NCBI GenBank assembly: GCA_002733605.1
Contig: NVWK01000004.1
Span: 124,001-188,000, forward strand
Direction: 5' to 3'
Length of the DNA stretch: 64,000 nucleotides
Source: Robiginitomaculum sp.
GTDB taxonomy: Bacteria > Pseudomonadota > Alphaproteobacteria > Caulobacterales > Maricaulaceae
Below, one piece after another: positions 1 through 8,362 of this stretch. How positions within the stretch are numbered: the first letter of the stretch is position 1; each line of letters starts with the position of its first letter. The notes under the pieces were generated by a model, which did not search any database, was not told the origin of the DNA, and saw only the letters and a program-made list of their open reading frames with translations. The translations under genes were made by a program, and so were the position numbers.

Positions 1-307
1 CCACGTCCGGCTCGCCGCGCTCCTGACATGTATAAAGGATTTTGTTGGCAGAGGCGTGATAAAATGCGGACAGGAACTCGGTGTGTATTTCTGCATCTTC
101 TCCAAACAGGCAGGCCACGGTTTCGCGGGTGCGGGCGCTATCTGATAACCAGATTGCGTCCGGCACACATGTTTTCGCCCGCAGCACACCGCCCACCGCT
201 TTGGCGGCGCGGCGCCCCCTTGTGTTTAGGGGTCTTTGATGATCATCACTGCCGTGAGACCATGAGGATTTTGCGTGACGCATTAAGAGAAGGGTATTTA
301 AAACCAT
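1..307 (-). CDS. SixA-like histidine phosphatase, cut by window edge
   Basis: Reading the minus strand from an ATG at 307 gives an open frame of 102 codons running off the left edge. It begins MVLNTLLMRHAKSSW, followed by a DRPLN-like segment (QRPLNTRGRRAA) and an SDSARTRET segment. This is the layout of the SixA branch of the histidine phosphatase superfamily, which removes phosphate from phosphohistidine. His10 of the RHA motif would be the phospho-acceptor. ATG 283 is an internal alternative; 307 is preferred because SixA proteins carry a short hydrophobic strand before RHA. The gene is divergent from the helicase at 344, with only 36 bp between them. The C-terminus lies outside the window. 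Family assignment is firm; the substrate is unknown. Confidence 0.85.
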   Translation of the reverse strand, partial: MVLNTLLLMRHAKSSWSHGSDDHQRPLNTRGRRAAKAVGGVLRAKTCVPDAIWLSDSARTRETVACLFGEDAEIHTEFLSAFYHASANKILYTCQERGEPDV

Positions 308-343
308 AGGGTTGAGTATACATAGTTTTTTAACCGCTCGTCG

Positions 344-3300
344 ATGAAAATTATTGCCGCCCCTTCCGGCCCGTGGCACAGTTGGGCCATGGTGCTTTCT
401 CCCCATATTACCGCCGTTCTGGGCGCGACAAATACTGGCAAGACCCATTATGCGGTCGAACGGATGCTGGCCCGCTCCAGCGGCGTGATCGGCTTGCCTT
501 TGCGGCTGTTGGCGCGGGAGGTGTATGACAAAATGGTGGCGCAAAAAGGAGCACCCGCCTGCGCCCTGATCACCGGAGAAGAAAAGATCGTGCCGCCCTA
601 TGCGAGCTATGTGGTCTGTACGGTCGAGGCCATGCCCATGACGGATATTCGGGCCGGGAAATTTGCCTGTGTCGTTATCGATGAGGTGCAAATGGTTGCC
701 CACAAAGAACGCGGTCATATATTCACAGACCGGATGTTACATGCACGCGGTACAGAAGAAACCTTGCTGCTCGGGGCCGATACGGTACGCCCGCTGATTG
801 AAGCGTTGGTTCCCAAGGCCCGCTTTGTCACCCGTGAACGGTTTTCGGTATTGTCCTATGCGGGTCATTTGAAACTGAGCCGCTTGCCCAAACGTAGTGT
901 TATTGTCGCGTTCTCGGCCGCCGAGGTCTATGCGCTGGCCGAGATCATCCGGCGTCATTACGGCGGGGCGGCTCTGGTTATGGGTGGGCTAAGCCCGCGC
1001 ACACGCAACGCACAGGCAGAGTTGTATCAATCGGGCGAAGTTGATTATCTGGTGGCCACGGACGCGATTGGCATGGGGCTTAATCTGGACGCGGATCATG
1101 TGGCCTTTGCCTCTTTGCGGAAATTTGACGGCCAAAGACGCCGCTATCTTTATGCCAGCGAAATGGCGCAAATCGCAGGACGGGCCGGACGGTTTCGCCG
1201 TGATGGCAGTTTCGGCACGACGGGTCAGTGCCTGCCAATAGATGATGATGTCATTGGGCGTATCGAAAATCACCATTTCGAACCCTTGCAATATGCGGAG
1301 TGGCGCAATACACGGCTCGACTTTTCAACACTGGAAAATTTGCAAGATAGTCTCGCCCTCGCCCCTGCAAAACCGGGGTTACGGCGCATTGCCCCTGCCC
1401 CCGATGAAGTGGCGCTCGCACGGTTGTTACGGGTGCATGATGTGTCCTCGCACATAAAAACTGGCAAAGATGTCAGTTTATTTTGGGACGTGTGTCAGAT
1501 CCCGGATTTTAGAAACTTAGGTCCGGAAGCCCATGCCCGCTTGCTGGAAGAGATATTTTTAGCCCTTATTCAAAACAACAATACCCTGCCTAATGCCTAT
1601 TTTGAGCGTAATATCAATAGGTTAGACTATATTGAGGGCAGTGCCGAAATACTGGCCTCGCGGCTTGCATGCATTCGAACATGGACGTATATATCCAACA
1701 AACACGCTTGGATGGCACGTTCGCAAGATTGGATTAATCGTACAAGATGTGTTGAAGACAGGCTATCAGATGCGCTACACAGTAAGCTTGTCGCACGCTT
1801 TGTTGACCGACGCACAAGCGCACTTTTGAAGGGTATAGGAGCCAAATCCCCCATGGACGCCACAATTACTCCCACCGGTGAAGTTCTCACCGAAGGACAC
1901 ACAATCGGACACTTAAAGGGCTTGTTATTTGTGCCCGACAAAACGGCAAGCGGCCTTGAAGCGAAAACGGTTCTGACCGCTGCCGGTTTAGCCCTCGCTG
2001 CCGAGATCGACCGCAAGCTTACGGAGATTGCCGGTAGTGGGCATGATGCGTTTTCGCTCTCTGATACGGGGGAAATCATTTGGAGCACGGACCCGATTGG
2101 CAAAATCCGTACGGGCGAGAGCTTGCTCAGCCCGAAGGTCGAGATTATCGGTGGGAATTTGGGATCGCCGGTTTTATGTGATCAGGCTGCGGGCCGTATT
2201 GCAGATTATGTACGCACCGAAATTTCGCAAAAATTTGAGGCGCTTCTGTCCTTGAAAACCTTTTGTGAAGATCCGGGTAGCTTTCAAGGGGCGCGCGCAC
2301 TGGCGCATGTTCTTTATGAAAACTTCGGCATCATCCGCCGGCTTGAGCATTTGCAACTGGTCAAAGAAACAGACAATATTGCGCGCGGGTATTTACGCAA
2401 TAAAAGCGCCCAGTTCGGGTTTCACCATGTGTTCCTGAGGGACATGCTTAAACCGGCACCTGCCCGGTTGATGAGCCTGTTATTTGCCTTTGCCTGGGAC
2501 AAGGATGGCGGCGGACATAAACACCCGTTCCTGCCGCCGAACGGCATGGCTTCAACTCCGAATGACAATACGTATACAGAGGCCGCTTTGAACAAGGCCG
2601 GATATACACGTCAAGGCCCACGGATTATCCGTTTTGATATGCTGGCCCGGCTGGCGCAAATGATATTGCAAGCCACCCATGAACATCAGGGCAATGAAAG
2701 CGGGAGCGGGAACGCCCCTAAACAGTTTCGGATCGCTCAGGAAATGATGGCCTTGCTGGGCTGTGGTCATGAGGATTTCGAGGGTGTGTTAAAAGCGCTT
2801 GGCTATAAGAAAACCAATGTCGAATTAAACGCCAAAGATTTGGAAACCGAAACACGGGCCTTGGCAGAGTTTTTGTCCACACTTGGCAACCAAACGGGTA
2901 AAACCGCAGAGAAACCACAGGACGCGACACCTGCCCCAGAGACGACATCTGAGACCAAGCCTGACACCGAATCGGGGACACAGCCAGAGGCAAAACCTGA
3001 AACAGATGTGAAAGCAGAGGACGGGGCTTCGCAACCACAGTCCAAGCCCGTATCCAAGCTGGCGGGGAAACCGAAGCCGGCAAAATCACAATGGGGTAAG
3101 GCCTTAAATATATATCGCTCTCGCCCTGAACAGGCAGAAGACGGAAGCCCGGTCGTGCCAAGCACGATTGATGTCTGGCAACGGGATTTCAAGAAACGGA
3201 GCTTTAAATCCAACAAAGCCCAGAGCGCGAAATCAGAGAAGCTTGCCGGATATGCCAATATCGGGGCGAAAGGGAAACGGGGACAGAAGCCCGGACAAAA

Positions 3301-3424
3301 ATCAAGGCAAGAGCATAAACAGGCCCCTAAAAAATCATGGTCGGCCCCGACCAGTGCGGACGATTCTCCCTTTGGCGCTTTGGCGGCTCTCCAGCTGTCA
3401 GACAAAGACAAAAAGGGATCGTGA
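344..3424 (+). CDS. SUV3-like DEAD/H-box RNA helicase
   Basis: A 1026-residue superfamily-2 helicase of the SUV3/mitochondrial-degradosome type that is common in Alphaproteobacteria. Visible motifs are Walker A GATNTGKT (27-34), Walker B/motif II DEVQ (113-116) and motif VI QIAGRAGR (276-283). The middle part is helical. The last ~170 residues are low-complexity, rich in Thr/Pro/Glu and then Lys, a likely flexible RNA- or protein-binding tail. ATG 344 gives 15 residues before a second in-frame ATG at 389 (MVLSPHITAVLGATNTGKT), which fits family N-termini better, so the true start could be 389. The following S4-domain gene overlaps its stop by 4 bp, suggesting co-translation and a shared role in RNA metabolism (inference). 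Confidence 0.88.
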   Translation: MKIIAAPSGPWHSWAMVLSPHITAVLGATNTGKTHYAVERMLARSSGVIGLPLRLLAREVYDKMVAQKGAPACALITGEEKIVPPYASYVVCTVEAMPMTDIRAGKFACVVIDEVQMVAHKERGHIFTDRMLHARGTEETLLLGADTVRPLIEALVPKARFVTRERFSVLSYAGHLKLSRLPKRSVIVAFSAAEVYALAEIIRRHYGGAALVMGGLSPRTRNAQAELYQSGEVDYLVATDAIGMGLNLDADHVAFASLRKFDGQRRRYLYASEMAQIAGRAGRFRRDGSFGTTGQCLPIDDDVIGRIENHHFEPLQYAEWRNTRLDFSTLENLQDSLALAPAKPGLRRIAPAPDEVALARLLRVHDVSSHIKTGKDVSLFWDVCQIPDFRNLGPEAHARLLEEIFLALIQNNNTLPNAYFERNINRLDYIEGSAEILASRLACIRTWTYISNKHAWMARSQDWINRTRCVEDRLSDALHSKLVARFVDRRTSALLKGIGAKSPMDATITPTGEVLTEGHTIGHLKGLLFVPDKTASGLEAKTVLTAAGLALAAEIDRKLTEIAGSGHDAFSLSDTGEIIWSTDPIGKIRTGESLLSPKVEIIGGNLGSPVLCDQAAGRIADYVRTEISQKFEALLSLKTFCEDPGSFQGARALAHVLYENFGIIRRLEHLQLVKETDNIARGYLRNKSAQFGFHHVFLRDMLKPAPARLMSLLFAFAWDKDGGGHKHPFLPPNGMASTPNDNTYTEAALNKAGYTRQGPRIIRFDMLARLAQMILQATHEHQGNESGSGNAPKQFRIAQEMMALLGCGHEDFEGVLKALGYKKTNVELNAKDLETETRALAEFLSTLGNQTGKTAEKPQDATPAPETTSETKPDTESGTQPEAKPETDVKAEDGASQPQSKPVSKLAGKPKPAKSQWGKALNIYRSRPEQAEDGSPVVPSTIDVWQRDFKKRSFKSNKAQSAKSEKLAGYANIGAKGKRGQKPGQKSRQEHKQAPKKSWSAPTSADDSPFGALAALQLSDKDKKGS

Positions 3425-3747
3425 GTTTGGACATTAATACCACGCGACAAGACACGACCCTTCGTCTGGATATCTGGCTATGGCGGGCCCGGTTTTATAA
3501 AAGCCGTGCCATTTCTGCGCGCACGATCAGGCTTGGTCGTATTCGGTTGTTGCGGGGGGGACAAACCATCTGTGTCTCGAAATCCCATACCCTGATCCGG
3601 CCCGGCGACAGGCTGGTTTTCATGCGGGCAAATGAGCTTTTCCAGATCGAAATCCTGAGCATCGGTACACGGCGTGGCCCTGCCAGCGAAGCCGAAACCC
3701 TGTTTTGCGCCGGGCATTCTCCTACAGATATAACGTTAAGGGCGTAG
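3421..3747 (+). CDS. S4-domain RNA-binding protein (Hsp15-like)
   Basis: A 108-residue protein started at GTG 3421, which overlaps the helicase stop as GTGA. A longer in-frame extension back to 3337 would lie wholly inside the helicase and is not credible. Residues ~14-60 (LRLDIWLWRARFYKSRAIS...) are a typical S4 fold of the Hsp15/HslR group, which binds structured RNA such as stalled 50S subunits. The tail is short and less basic than E. coli Hsp15. Coupling to the helicase suggests a joint role in RNA handling. The C-terminal peptide DITLRA-stop is followed 63 bp later by a second copy of the same coding end in the same frame (see the repeat entry), a sign of a local duplication at the gene's 3' end. 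Confidence 0.82.
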   Translation: MSLDINTTRQDTTLRLDIWLWRARFYKSRAISARTIRLGRIRLLRGGQTICVSKSHTLIRPGDRLVFMRANELFQIEILSIGTRRGPASEAETLFCAGHSPTDITLRA

Positions 3748-3817
3748 ACAATTGCCAAAGAGCTATGGGATTTAAAGACTTGGCCCCTAGATATAACTTT
3801 GAGGGCGTAGACGGTTG
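3726..3817. repeat. Pair of 29-bp direct repeats at the 3' end of the S4 gene
   Basis: Copies at 3726-3754 and 3789-3817 match at 25 of 29 positions. The spacing is 63 bp, and each copy reads as DITLRA followed by TAG in the same frame. The second copy leads into TTGAC at 3815-3819, 51 bp before fdxA, so it may have been recruited into the fdxA promoter region. A duplicated gene end or a tandem binding site are the two readings; I cannot choose between them. Confidence 0.6.
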
Positions 3818-3869
3818 ACATCCTACAGCACGCACGCCATGTGAAGACCAGAACCGAGATAGGCCAATC

Positions 3870-4214
3870 ATGACGTATGTTGTTAAGGATGAATGCATTA
3901 AATGCAAGTTTATGGACTGTGTAGAAGTGTGTCCTGTGGATTGCTTCTATGAGGGTGCCAACATGCTTGTTATCCATCCCGACGAATGCATTGATTGTGG
4001 TGTCTGTGAACCGGAATGTCCGGTAGACGCGATCGTCCCCGATACCGAAGATGATCCGGACGGAAAATGGCTGGAAATCAACACGAAATATGCGGAACTT
4101 TGGCCCAATATCACCCTTCTTGGCACACCGCCAGAAGACGCGGAAGCGTTTGAAACCGAGACCGGTAAGTTCGAGAAATATTTTGATCCTGCCCCCGGTA
4201 AGGGCGATGAATAG
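3870..4214 (+). CDS. fdxA: 7Fe-8S ferredoxin FdxA
   Basis: A 114-residue seven-iron ferredoxin carrying one [3Fe-4S] and one [4Fe-4S] cluster, acting as a cytoplasmic electron carrier. Nine cysteines occur at 9, 12, 17, 21, 25, 40, 43, 46 and 50, the same spacing as Azotobacter FdI shifted by one. The sequence [12 protein letters not shown] (40-51) is the classic second cluster motif. The ~60-residue acidic tail (PDTEDDPDG...) is characteristic of the alphaproteobacterial FdxA group. The order S4 protein, fdxA, carD is a neighbourhood often seen in Alphaproteobacteria. The electron partner is unknown. Confidence 0.95.
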   Translation: MTYVVKDECIKCKFMDCVEVCPVDCFYEGANMLVIHPDECIDCGVCEPECPVDAIVPDTEDDPDGKWLEINTKYAELWPNITLLGTPPEDAEAFETETGKFEKYFDPAPGKGDE

Positions 4215-4322
4215 CAAACTCAAAAAACTATAAACTCCCTGTAAAAACAACAAGTTAATGCGCACGCCCTTGTTAAAAAGGTACCCAAAACTATGGGGGT
4301 GGTTTTTTAGTCATTTTTATGT

Positions 4323-4366
4323 TATATTACAGTTTCATGACGGCGCGGGCCTATACCCCGCGTCGT
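4323..4366 (+). promoter_or_regulatory. carD 5' region: possible -10 and GC-rich leader hairpin
   Basis: TATATT at 4323-4328 is a plausible -10 element; I see no convincing -35 at 17 bp. It is followed by a hairpin at 4340-4366 with a 10-bp stem (one G-U pair) and a CCTATAC-type loop. The stem lacks a T-run, so it is a leader structure rather than a terminator. It ends 55 nt before the carD ATG. Confidence 0.35.
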
Positions 4367-4421
4367 TTGTGTGTTTTATCTGCAAACTGCGCCCCGTACC
4401 GCGCTTCAAGGACATCCATTT

Positions 4422-5066
4422 ATGGCAATAAAAAAACCCACGAGTGCTGCCGCAAAAAAGGCAGCCTCTAAAAAAACGACAAAAAAACCTGCTAAACTGA
4501 TCTTTAAATCCGGTCAGTACATTGTGTATCCTGCCCATGGTGTCGGCCAAGTTACCGGTATCGAGCACGAAACCATCGCCGAGTGCGAAATCGAACTTTA
4601 TGTGATTTTATTCGAACAAGACAAAATGACGCTGCGCGTGCCGACCAGCAAAGCTGCCAATTCCGGCATGCGGGCCTTGGCGAACGACAATGTACTGAAG
4701 GATGCGTTTACGACCATTAAAGGCCGTGCCCGTATCAAGCGCACCATGTGGAGCCGTCGGGCGCAGGAATATGAAGGCAAAATCAATTCTGGCGACCTTC
4801 TGCTTCTGGCCGAAGTTGTGCGTGATTTACACCGTACAGATGAACAACCCGAGCAGTCCTATTCTGAGCGCCAGCTTTATGAAAACGCGCTCGATAGAAT
4901 GGTGCGCGAAGTGGCGGCTATTCAAGGGATTGATCGTGGCCCGGCTATGGATCAAATCCTCGAAACGCTGAGCACAGCGCGTGCGAAAGCGGCGGCTAAA
5001 GCCGCTGCCAAGGCGGCCGAAGAAGCTGAAAATGAAGACGAGAACGGCGAGGAAGCGGCCGCTTAG
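4422..5066 (+). CDS. carD: CarD family RNA polymerase-binding regulator
   Basis: The start is ATG 4422, with AAGGA at 4408-4412; an in-frame ATG at 4371 has no ribosome site and lengthens the protein without homology. The product is 214 residues. It has a Lys/Ala-rich N-terminal tail (AAAKKAASKKTTKK), the CarD_CdnL-type RNAP-interacting domain (GQYIVYPAHGVGQVTGIE... near residues 30-90), a helical DNA-contacting domain, and an Ala/Glu-rich tail rich in AKAAAKAA. CarD proteins bind the RNAP beta subunit and stabilise open complexes at rRNA and housekeeping promoters. Family identity is secure. The charged tails at both ends are longer than in the short CdnL type, and their function is unknown. 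Confidence 0.93.
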   Translation: MAIKKPTSAAAKKAASKKTTKKPAKLIFKSGQYIVYPAHGVGQVTGIEHETIAECEIELYVILFEQDKMTLRVPTSKAANSGMRALANDNVLKDAFTTIKGRARIKRTMWSRRAQEYEGKINSGDLLLLAEVVRDLHRTDEQPEQSYSERQLYENALDRMVREVAAIQGIDRGPAMDQILETLSTARAKAAAKAAAKAAEEAENEDENGEEAAA

Positions 5067-5089
5067 CCTGTTTACATTTACGACAATTT

Positions 5090-5124
5090 AAACCCGGTTT
5101 GTGTTGCACAAATCGGGTTTTTTT
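5090..5124. terminator. Bidirectional rho-independent terminator
   Basis: A 14-bp near-perfect stem starting AAACCCGGTTTGTG and closing CACAAATCGGGTTT with a TTG loop, followed by TTTT on the plus strand and preceded by A-rich sequence. It sits between convergent carD and the nuclease-fold gene and overlaps the latter's stop codon (5123-5125), so it probably serves both. Confidence 0.85.
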
Positions 5125-6004
5125 AATCCAGAACTTCCAGCCGTCTCGGATCATTGATCCAGATGATGGGGCCATTTCGAAGCTCGATCCAGCCCCTAAC
5201 CCGCACACGAGCACCCGTGAGGGCCAGCGGATCATAGCTGGCTTTTTTAAACGCCCTTTTGCTTTTTTTGGAAATGGCCACGGTGAAATCGATTTTATAA
5301 TCACTCCCGAAGTTTAAATAGATCGTGCCGCGTACATCGGCCGTGGAGACAATAATGCCTTCGACAATTTGCAGGCTGTCAACATGCCGGGCCAGCGGCT
5401 TTGGTTCTGACGTCCGTACGCTATAAAATCCATCCGTATGCGTATCCCTCCATATGCCCCGCCCTGCTTGGCGGGCCTCATGTTCGGCCGCATAAAGCTT
5501 CGTCGTATCATAGGGATGTGAGGGCCATGTATAGATGCGGGCATAGCCGGCCTTGACCATCGCCTCTTGCAACCACATTACGGGCGCGCCTTGCGCGTCC
5601 AATGTCCAGACTTGCGCCAAGGCCCGCCCATAGCGGTCACGGGTATCGCCCGTATAATAAAGTTGAACGGTTTTATCTTTTATAAGTTGGTTCAGATAGC
5701 TCTTCGCCTCGTCGGACAAAGGCCATGCCTTATAGTTTTTCTCGGGCCATGCCATTTTCGGGGTCTGTATTCCGGCCAGAGACACCCTTAATCCGTCCTC
5801 CAGAACAAAGCTGTCTCCGTCAATGACCCGCGCAACGCCAGCGCGCTCGCCTTTTGTATATGTCTTGGCTGTATATGTTTTGGCAATTTTGGCCGCCGCC
5901 TGTGTGTCTTTGGCAAAGGCGCTGTCGGCCCCTAACCCACAAATCCTGCCAGCCCCGCCCCAGAGCAAGCTCGCAATTATCAATGCTTTCGTGACAAACC
6001 CCAA
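5123..6004 (-). CDS. Secreted SNase-fold (thermonuclease-like) protein
   Basis: A 293-residue protein with a signal peptide (hydrophobic 5-19, likely cut after ADSAFA near 31). A staphylococcal-nuclease-like OB domain (~55-180: VIDGDSF, DRYGRALA) and a second, C-terminal OB-like region (~200-293) follow. Compared with S. aureus nuclease, Asp21 is kept (Asp62/Asp64 region) and the Arg of DRYGR is kept. The segment VDTPE that holds Asp40 and Glu43 reads IQTPK (79-83), so a metal ligand and the general base are replaced. This IQ(A/T)PK form is familiar in alphaproteobacterial members. Whether they cut nucleic acid is uncertain; they may be binding modules. Convergent with carD. Confidence 0.82.
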   Translation of the reverse strand: MGFVTKALIIASLLWGGAGRICGLGADSAFAKDTQAAAKIAKTYTAKTYTKGERAGVARVIDGDSFVLEDGLRVSLAGIQTPKMAWPEKNYKAWPLSDEAKSYLNQLIKDKTVQLYYTGDTRDRYGRALAQVWTLDAQGAPVMWLQEAMVKAGYARIYTWPSHPYDTTKLYAAEHEARQAGRGIWRDTHTDGFYSVRTSEPKPLARHVDSLQIVEGIIVSTADVRGTIYLNFGSDYKIDFTVAISKKSKRAFKKASYDPLALTGARVRVRGWIELRNGPIIWINDPRRLEVLD

Positions 6005-6113
6005 GCTCGTTTTCCTCTTTGGCCCAGAGCAGTATAGCCAAAACCCGTCAAAGGTAAATTACCCACTTTTTTTGTTTCGAGAGCGGATACATAGGCCTAT
6101 AACGCCTCTACAC

Positions 6114-6190
6114 GATCCCGTAGCTCAGGTGGATAGAGCGCAAGATTCCTAATCTTGAGGCCGGTGGTTCAAGTCCACCCGGGGTCGCCA
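6114..6190 (+). tRNA. tRNA-Arg (anticodon CCT)
   Basis: A full cloverleaf can be folded: a 7-bp acceptor (GATCCCG with CGGGGTC, one T-G pair), D arm from AGCTCAGGTGGATAGAGC, anticodon stem CAAGA/TCTTG with loop TTCCTAA (anticodon CCT at 6148-6150), T arm GGTGGTTCAAGTCCACC, and encoded CCA at 6188-6190. It reads AGG codons. The sequence turns AT-rich directly after the CCA. Confidence 0.95.
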
Positions 6191-6381
6191 ATTATATATA
6201 CTAAAATTGGTATTGGAATTTATTGCGACAAATAAACATAGCATATCGAATATAGGAAAAACACGCGATTAGCATATTTATCTATAACGCTCTTTCTCAT
6301 CCCTACGTTTTAACAGTATTAAACCTATGACTAGCAAACAATAATGGGGTACAAAGTATAAATAAAACTAAGGGGAAATTC

Positions 6382-7500
6382 ATGAAAAATATCAAGGCAT
6401 TTAGAGTACAATCTATCATGCTCGCGGCTCTCTTATTATCCGCGTGCAGCACCTTGCGGCTTCCAGAGCCTTTGCTTTCGCAGCAAACCGTTTCATCCCC
6501 CCCCGACATCAAATATAATATACGGACAGGGGAAAACTATACTGATATTGATGTGCTTATTTATAATGTTGCAGGTTTACCCTGGCCTCTTCGTAAACAC
6601 CGAACCAAGGCTATGGCCTTGATTGGGGAGGCCCTATTGAAAGCACGGCATGACGGCGAAGAGCCTGATATTATTATGATCCAGGAAGGCTTTCGTAAAG
6701 GCACAAGGCACTTGCTAGAAAACAGCGGATATCCAAATTGGGTGCGCGGGCCGGAAACAAAGGATTGGGCGCCAAAGTTTTCGCCAAGAGCCACACCGCA
6801 ATTCATAAAAGGTCGTCGGTTTTTCAAAGGTGAAAAGGCTGTCAAAATTATGGACTCTGGCCTTTACGTTCTCAGCAATTTCCCAATTCTCAAAAAAGTC
6901 ACGGCTCCGTTTTATTCCGGTGAATGCGCCGGGTTTGATTGCGGATCAAACAAGGGGGTCTTGTGGGCCGAAATAGCCGTGCCGGGCATGCCCGGATATT
7001 TGCAAGTATTCACAACACACATGCAATCGCGCGAAGCGGCCGGTGTTTCATTTGAACGATCCCTAACGGCCTATAACTTGCAATTCGACGCCATGGACGA
7101 GTTCGTAGAAACTGTCTGGACAGAACAACAGCCCATGGTTTTTGGTGGAGACTTCAACTCGAAAAATGCAAAAAAACGACTGGATTATATATCTGACACA
7201 AGCGCCAGAAGACCCTCAAAACGCACGGAACTCGTGAAACTTACACAGCATTATTGCGTTATGAATCCAAATATTTGTGAAGCGAATTTGGCGTCAGATG
7301 GAAGCGCGCCTTGGCTCGACACACAAGATTGGCAGGGGTTCAGTTCTGGAACCCGGGTCAAAGTTACACCTATAAAAATACTGGATGTTGAGAACTATAT
7401 TGTCGAAGCCGCACCAAAAATCAAAGGCAAACAAACATTGTCCGATCACGGCGCAGTATGGGTGCGTTACAGATTGAGTTGGTACGCAGTCCGAAACTAG
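6382..7500 (+). CDS. Endonuclease/exonuclease/phosphatase-family lipoprotein
   Basis: A 372-residue lipoprotein. The signal runs over residues 1-21 with lipobox LLSAC, lipidated Cys22. The rest is an EEP-superfamily domain related to bacterial neutral sphingomyelinase/DNase I-like phosphodiesterases. Active-site signatures visible are YNVAGLP (Asn62), IQE (Glu102), THMQ (His213), GGDFNS (Asp257, Asn259) and SDH (Asp355, His356). All catalytic residues are present, so it should be an active metal-dependent phosphodiesterase at the cell envelope, on a phospholipid, nucleotide or nucleic acid; the substrate cannot be told. It is alone, 191 bp after the tRNA, in an AT-rich setting that may have been acquired. 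Confidence 0.85.
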   Translation: MKNIKAFRVQSIMLAALLLSACSTLRLPEPLLSQQTVSSPPDIKYNIRTGENYTDIDVLIYNVAGLPWPLRKHRTKAMALIGEALLKARHDGEEPDIIMIQEGFRKGTRHLLENSGYPNWVRGPETKDWAPKFSPRATPQFIKGRRFFKGEKAVKIMDSGLYVLSNFPILKKVTAPFYSGECAGFDCGSNKGVLWAEIAVPGMPGYLQVFTTHMQSREAAGVSFERSLTAYNLQFDAMDEFVETVWTEQQPMVFGGDFNSKNAKKRLDYISDTSARRPSKRTELVKLTQHYCVMNPNICEANLASDGSAPWLDTQDWQGFSSGTRVKVTPIKILDVENYIVEAAPKIKGKQTLSDHGAVWVRYRLSWYAVRN

Positions 7501-7527
7501 GCAAGAGCACTATAAAAAAACAAATGT

Positions 7528-7654
7528 AGATAGGGTGAAAGATGAGCTTTATTTATTTTGCCAAGACAAAGCCCGATTGTCGAGCGGATATACCGGATTA
7601 ACACCACTTAGGTGTGCTTTATATTTATATTAACTTTTCGAGCGCACCCTATCT
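7528..7654. repeat. Perfect 10-bp inverted repeat spanning a gene-free gap
   Basis: AGATAGGGTG at 7528-7537 and CACCCTATCT at 7645-7654 are exact reverse complements 107 bp apart. They bracket most of the AT-rich gap between the EEP lipoprotein and the gene at 7711. The arms could be two copies of a binding site in opposite orientation or the closing stem of a small RNA. No clear promoter or T-run decides it. Confidence 0.3.
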
Positions 7655-7710
7655 GAGAATATCAAACTCAAACGCAAAAGGATTTTGCTTCACATATGTA
7701 AGGAAGCAAG

Positions 7711-8250
7711 ATGTTTATATCCGCTATTAATGGCTTGTCTTCGAGCGTGATCGCCTTAAATTTACTCAAAAGCTCTCCTGTAAACGCGCAGCAGTCACAG
7801 GGAAGCACTGACCCTTTGCTAGCCATCAATAAGAACGACCAAATCCAAGACGCAGATGATTCATTTTCTGTGGATTTGACTCAGTCGCTCGCAGATAAGC
7901 AAATAGAAGTGTATCTCACCATTAACGCGCTCGCATCAGATGTGAGCGCAGCGAAAGATAGAGGGGCTTATTTAGAGGCCGCTTTTTTGGGTCTGGCTAA
8001 AATGGAGTATTCCAAAGTCGCACGGGTTTTGAGCGACAAAATTGAGAGCAGAAACGAGAAGACGGCGGCCTTGGCAGTGGAGAGGCTTGACGTTGCTTCG
8101 CTTGAGAACGTCAAAGACATTATTACCGGGGCAACCGGTGCTGAAGACGTTGATGCAGACATTGAGGCCGAAAACGGAGGCCAAGCCCTAGATAAGAAAG
8201 CCACAGAAGCGCAGGAGGCTGCAGAAGCTCTAAAAGACCTAACAGCCTAA
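7711..8250 (+). CDS. Unknown acidic protein
   Basis: A 179-residue product I do not recognise. It begins MFISAINGLSSSVIALNLLKSS, a weakly hydrophobic stretch that is not a clean signal peptide. Then come a polar, Asp/Gln-rich segment (to ~60), a helical middle (ADKQIEVYLTINALASDVSAAKDRGAYLEAAFLGLAKMEYSKVARVLSDK) and a strongly acidic, Ala/Glu-rich tail (~135-179) likely to be helical or disordered. A start after AAGGAAGCAAG (7700-7710) gives a good ribosome site at ATG 7711. Solitary, in the AT-rich tract after the tRNA. The coding call rests on frame length, ribosome site and amino-acid make-up. Confidence 0.6.
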   Translation: MFISAINGLSSSVIALNLLKSSPVNAQQSQGSTDPLLAINKNDQIQDADDSFSVDLTQSLADKQIEVYLTINALASDVSAAKDRGAYLEAAFLGLAKMEYSKVARVLSDKIESRNEKTAALAVERLDVASLENVKDIITGATGAEDVDADIEAENGGQALDKKATEAQEAAEALKDLTA

Positions 8251-8362
8251 CCTAGTTTTATCATTATCATCGTTCTCAAAATATCCTAGCCGCGCGGCAA
8301 TGAGCACCCTTACAATAAACCAAGCGTAGCGAGTTCATTTATAAGTTTTCAAGATCGCCTTT

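Noticed and set aside
28..309. Plus-strand 93-residue open frame at the left edge
   Set aside because: It lies antisense to the SixA-like gene, has no family features and no ribosome site; the minus-strand frame carries conserved motifs.
2803..3450. Minus-strand frame (215 residues) opposite the helicase tail
   Set aside because: A Cys/Ser/Leu-rich shadow of the repetitive Thr/Pro/Glu/Lys-coding tail; no motifs.
3495..4265. Minus-strand frame (256 residues) covering the S4 gene and fdxA
   Set aside because: It overlaps two genes with clear motifs on the other strand; the peptide has no family features.
4245..4281. Terminator after fdxA
   Set aside because: AACAAG/CTTGTT can pair, but the stem is 6 bp and is followed by A rather than T on the plus strand.
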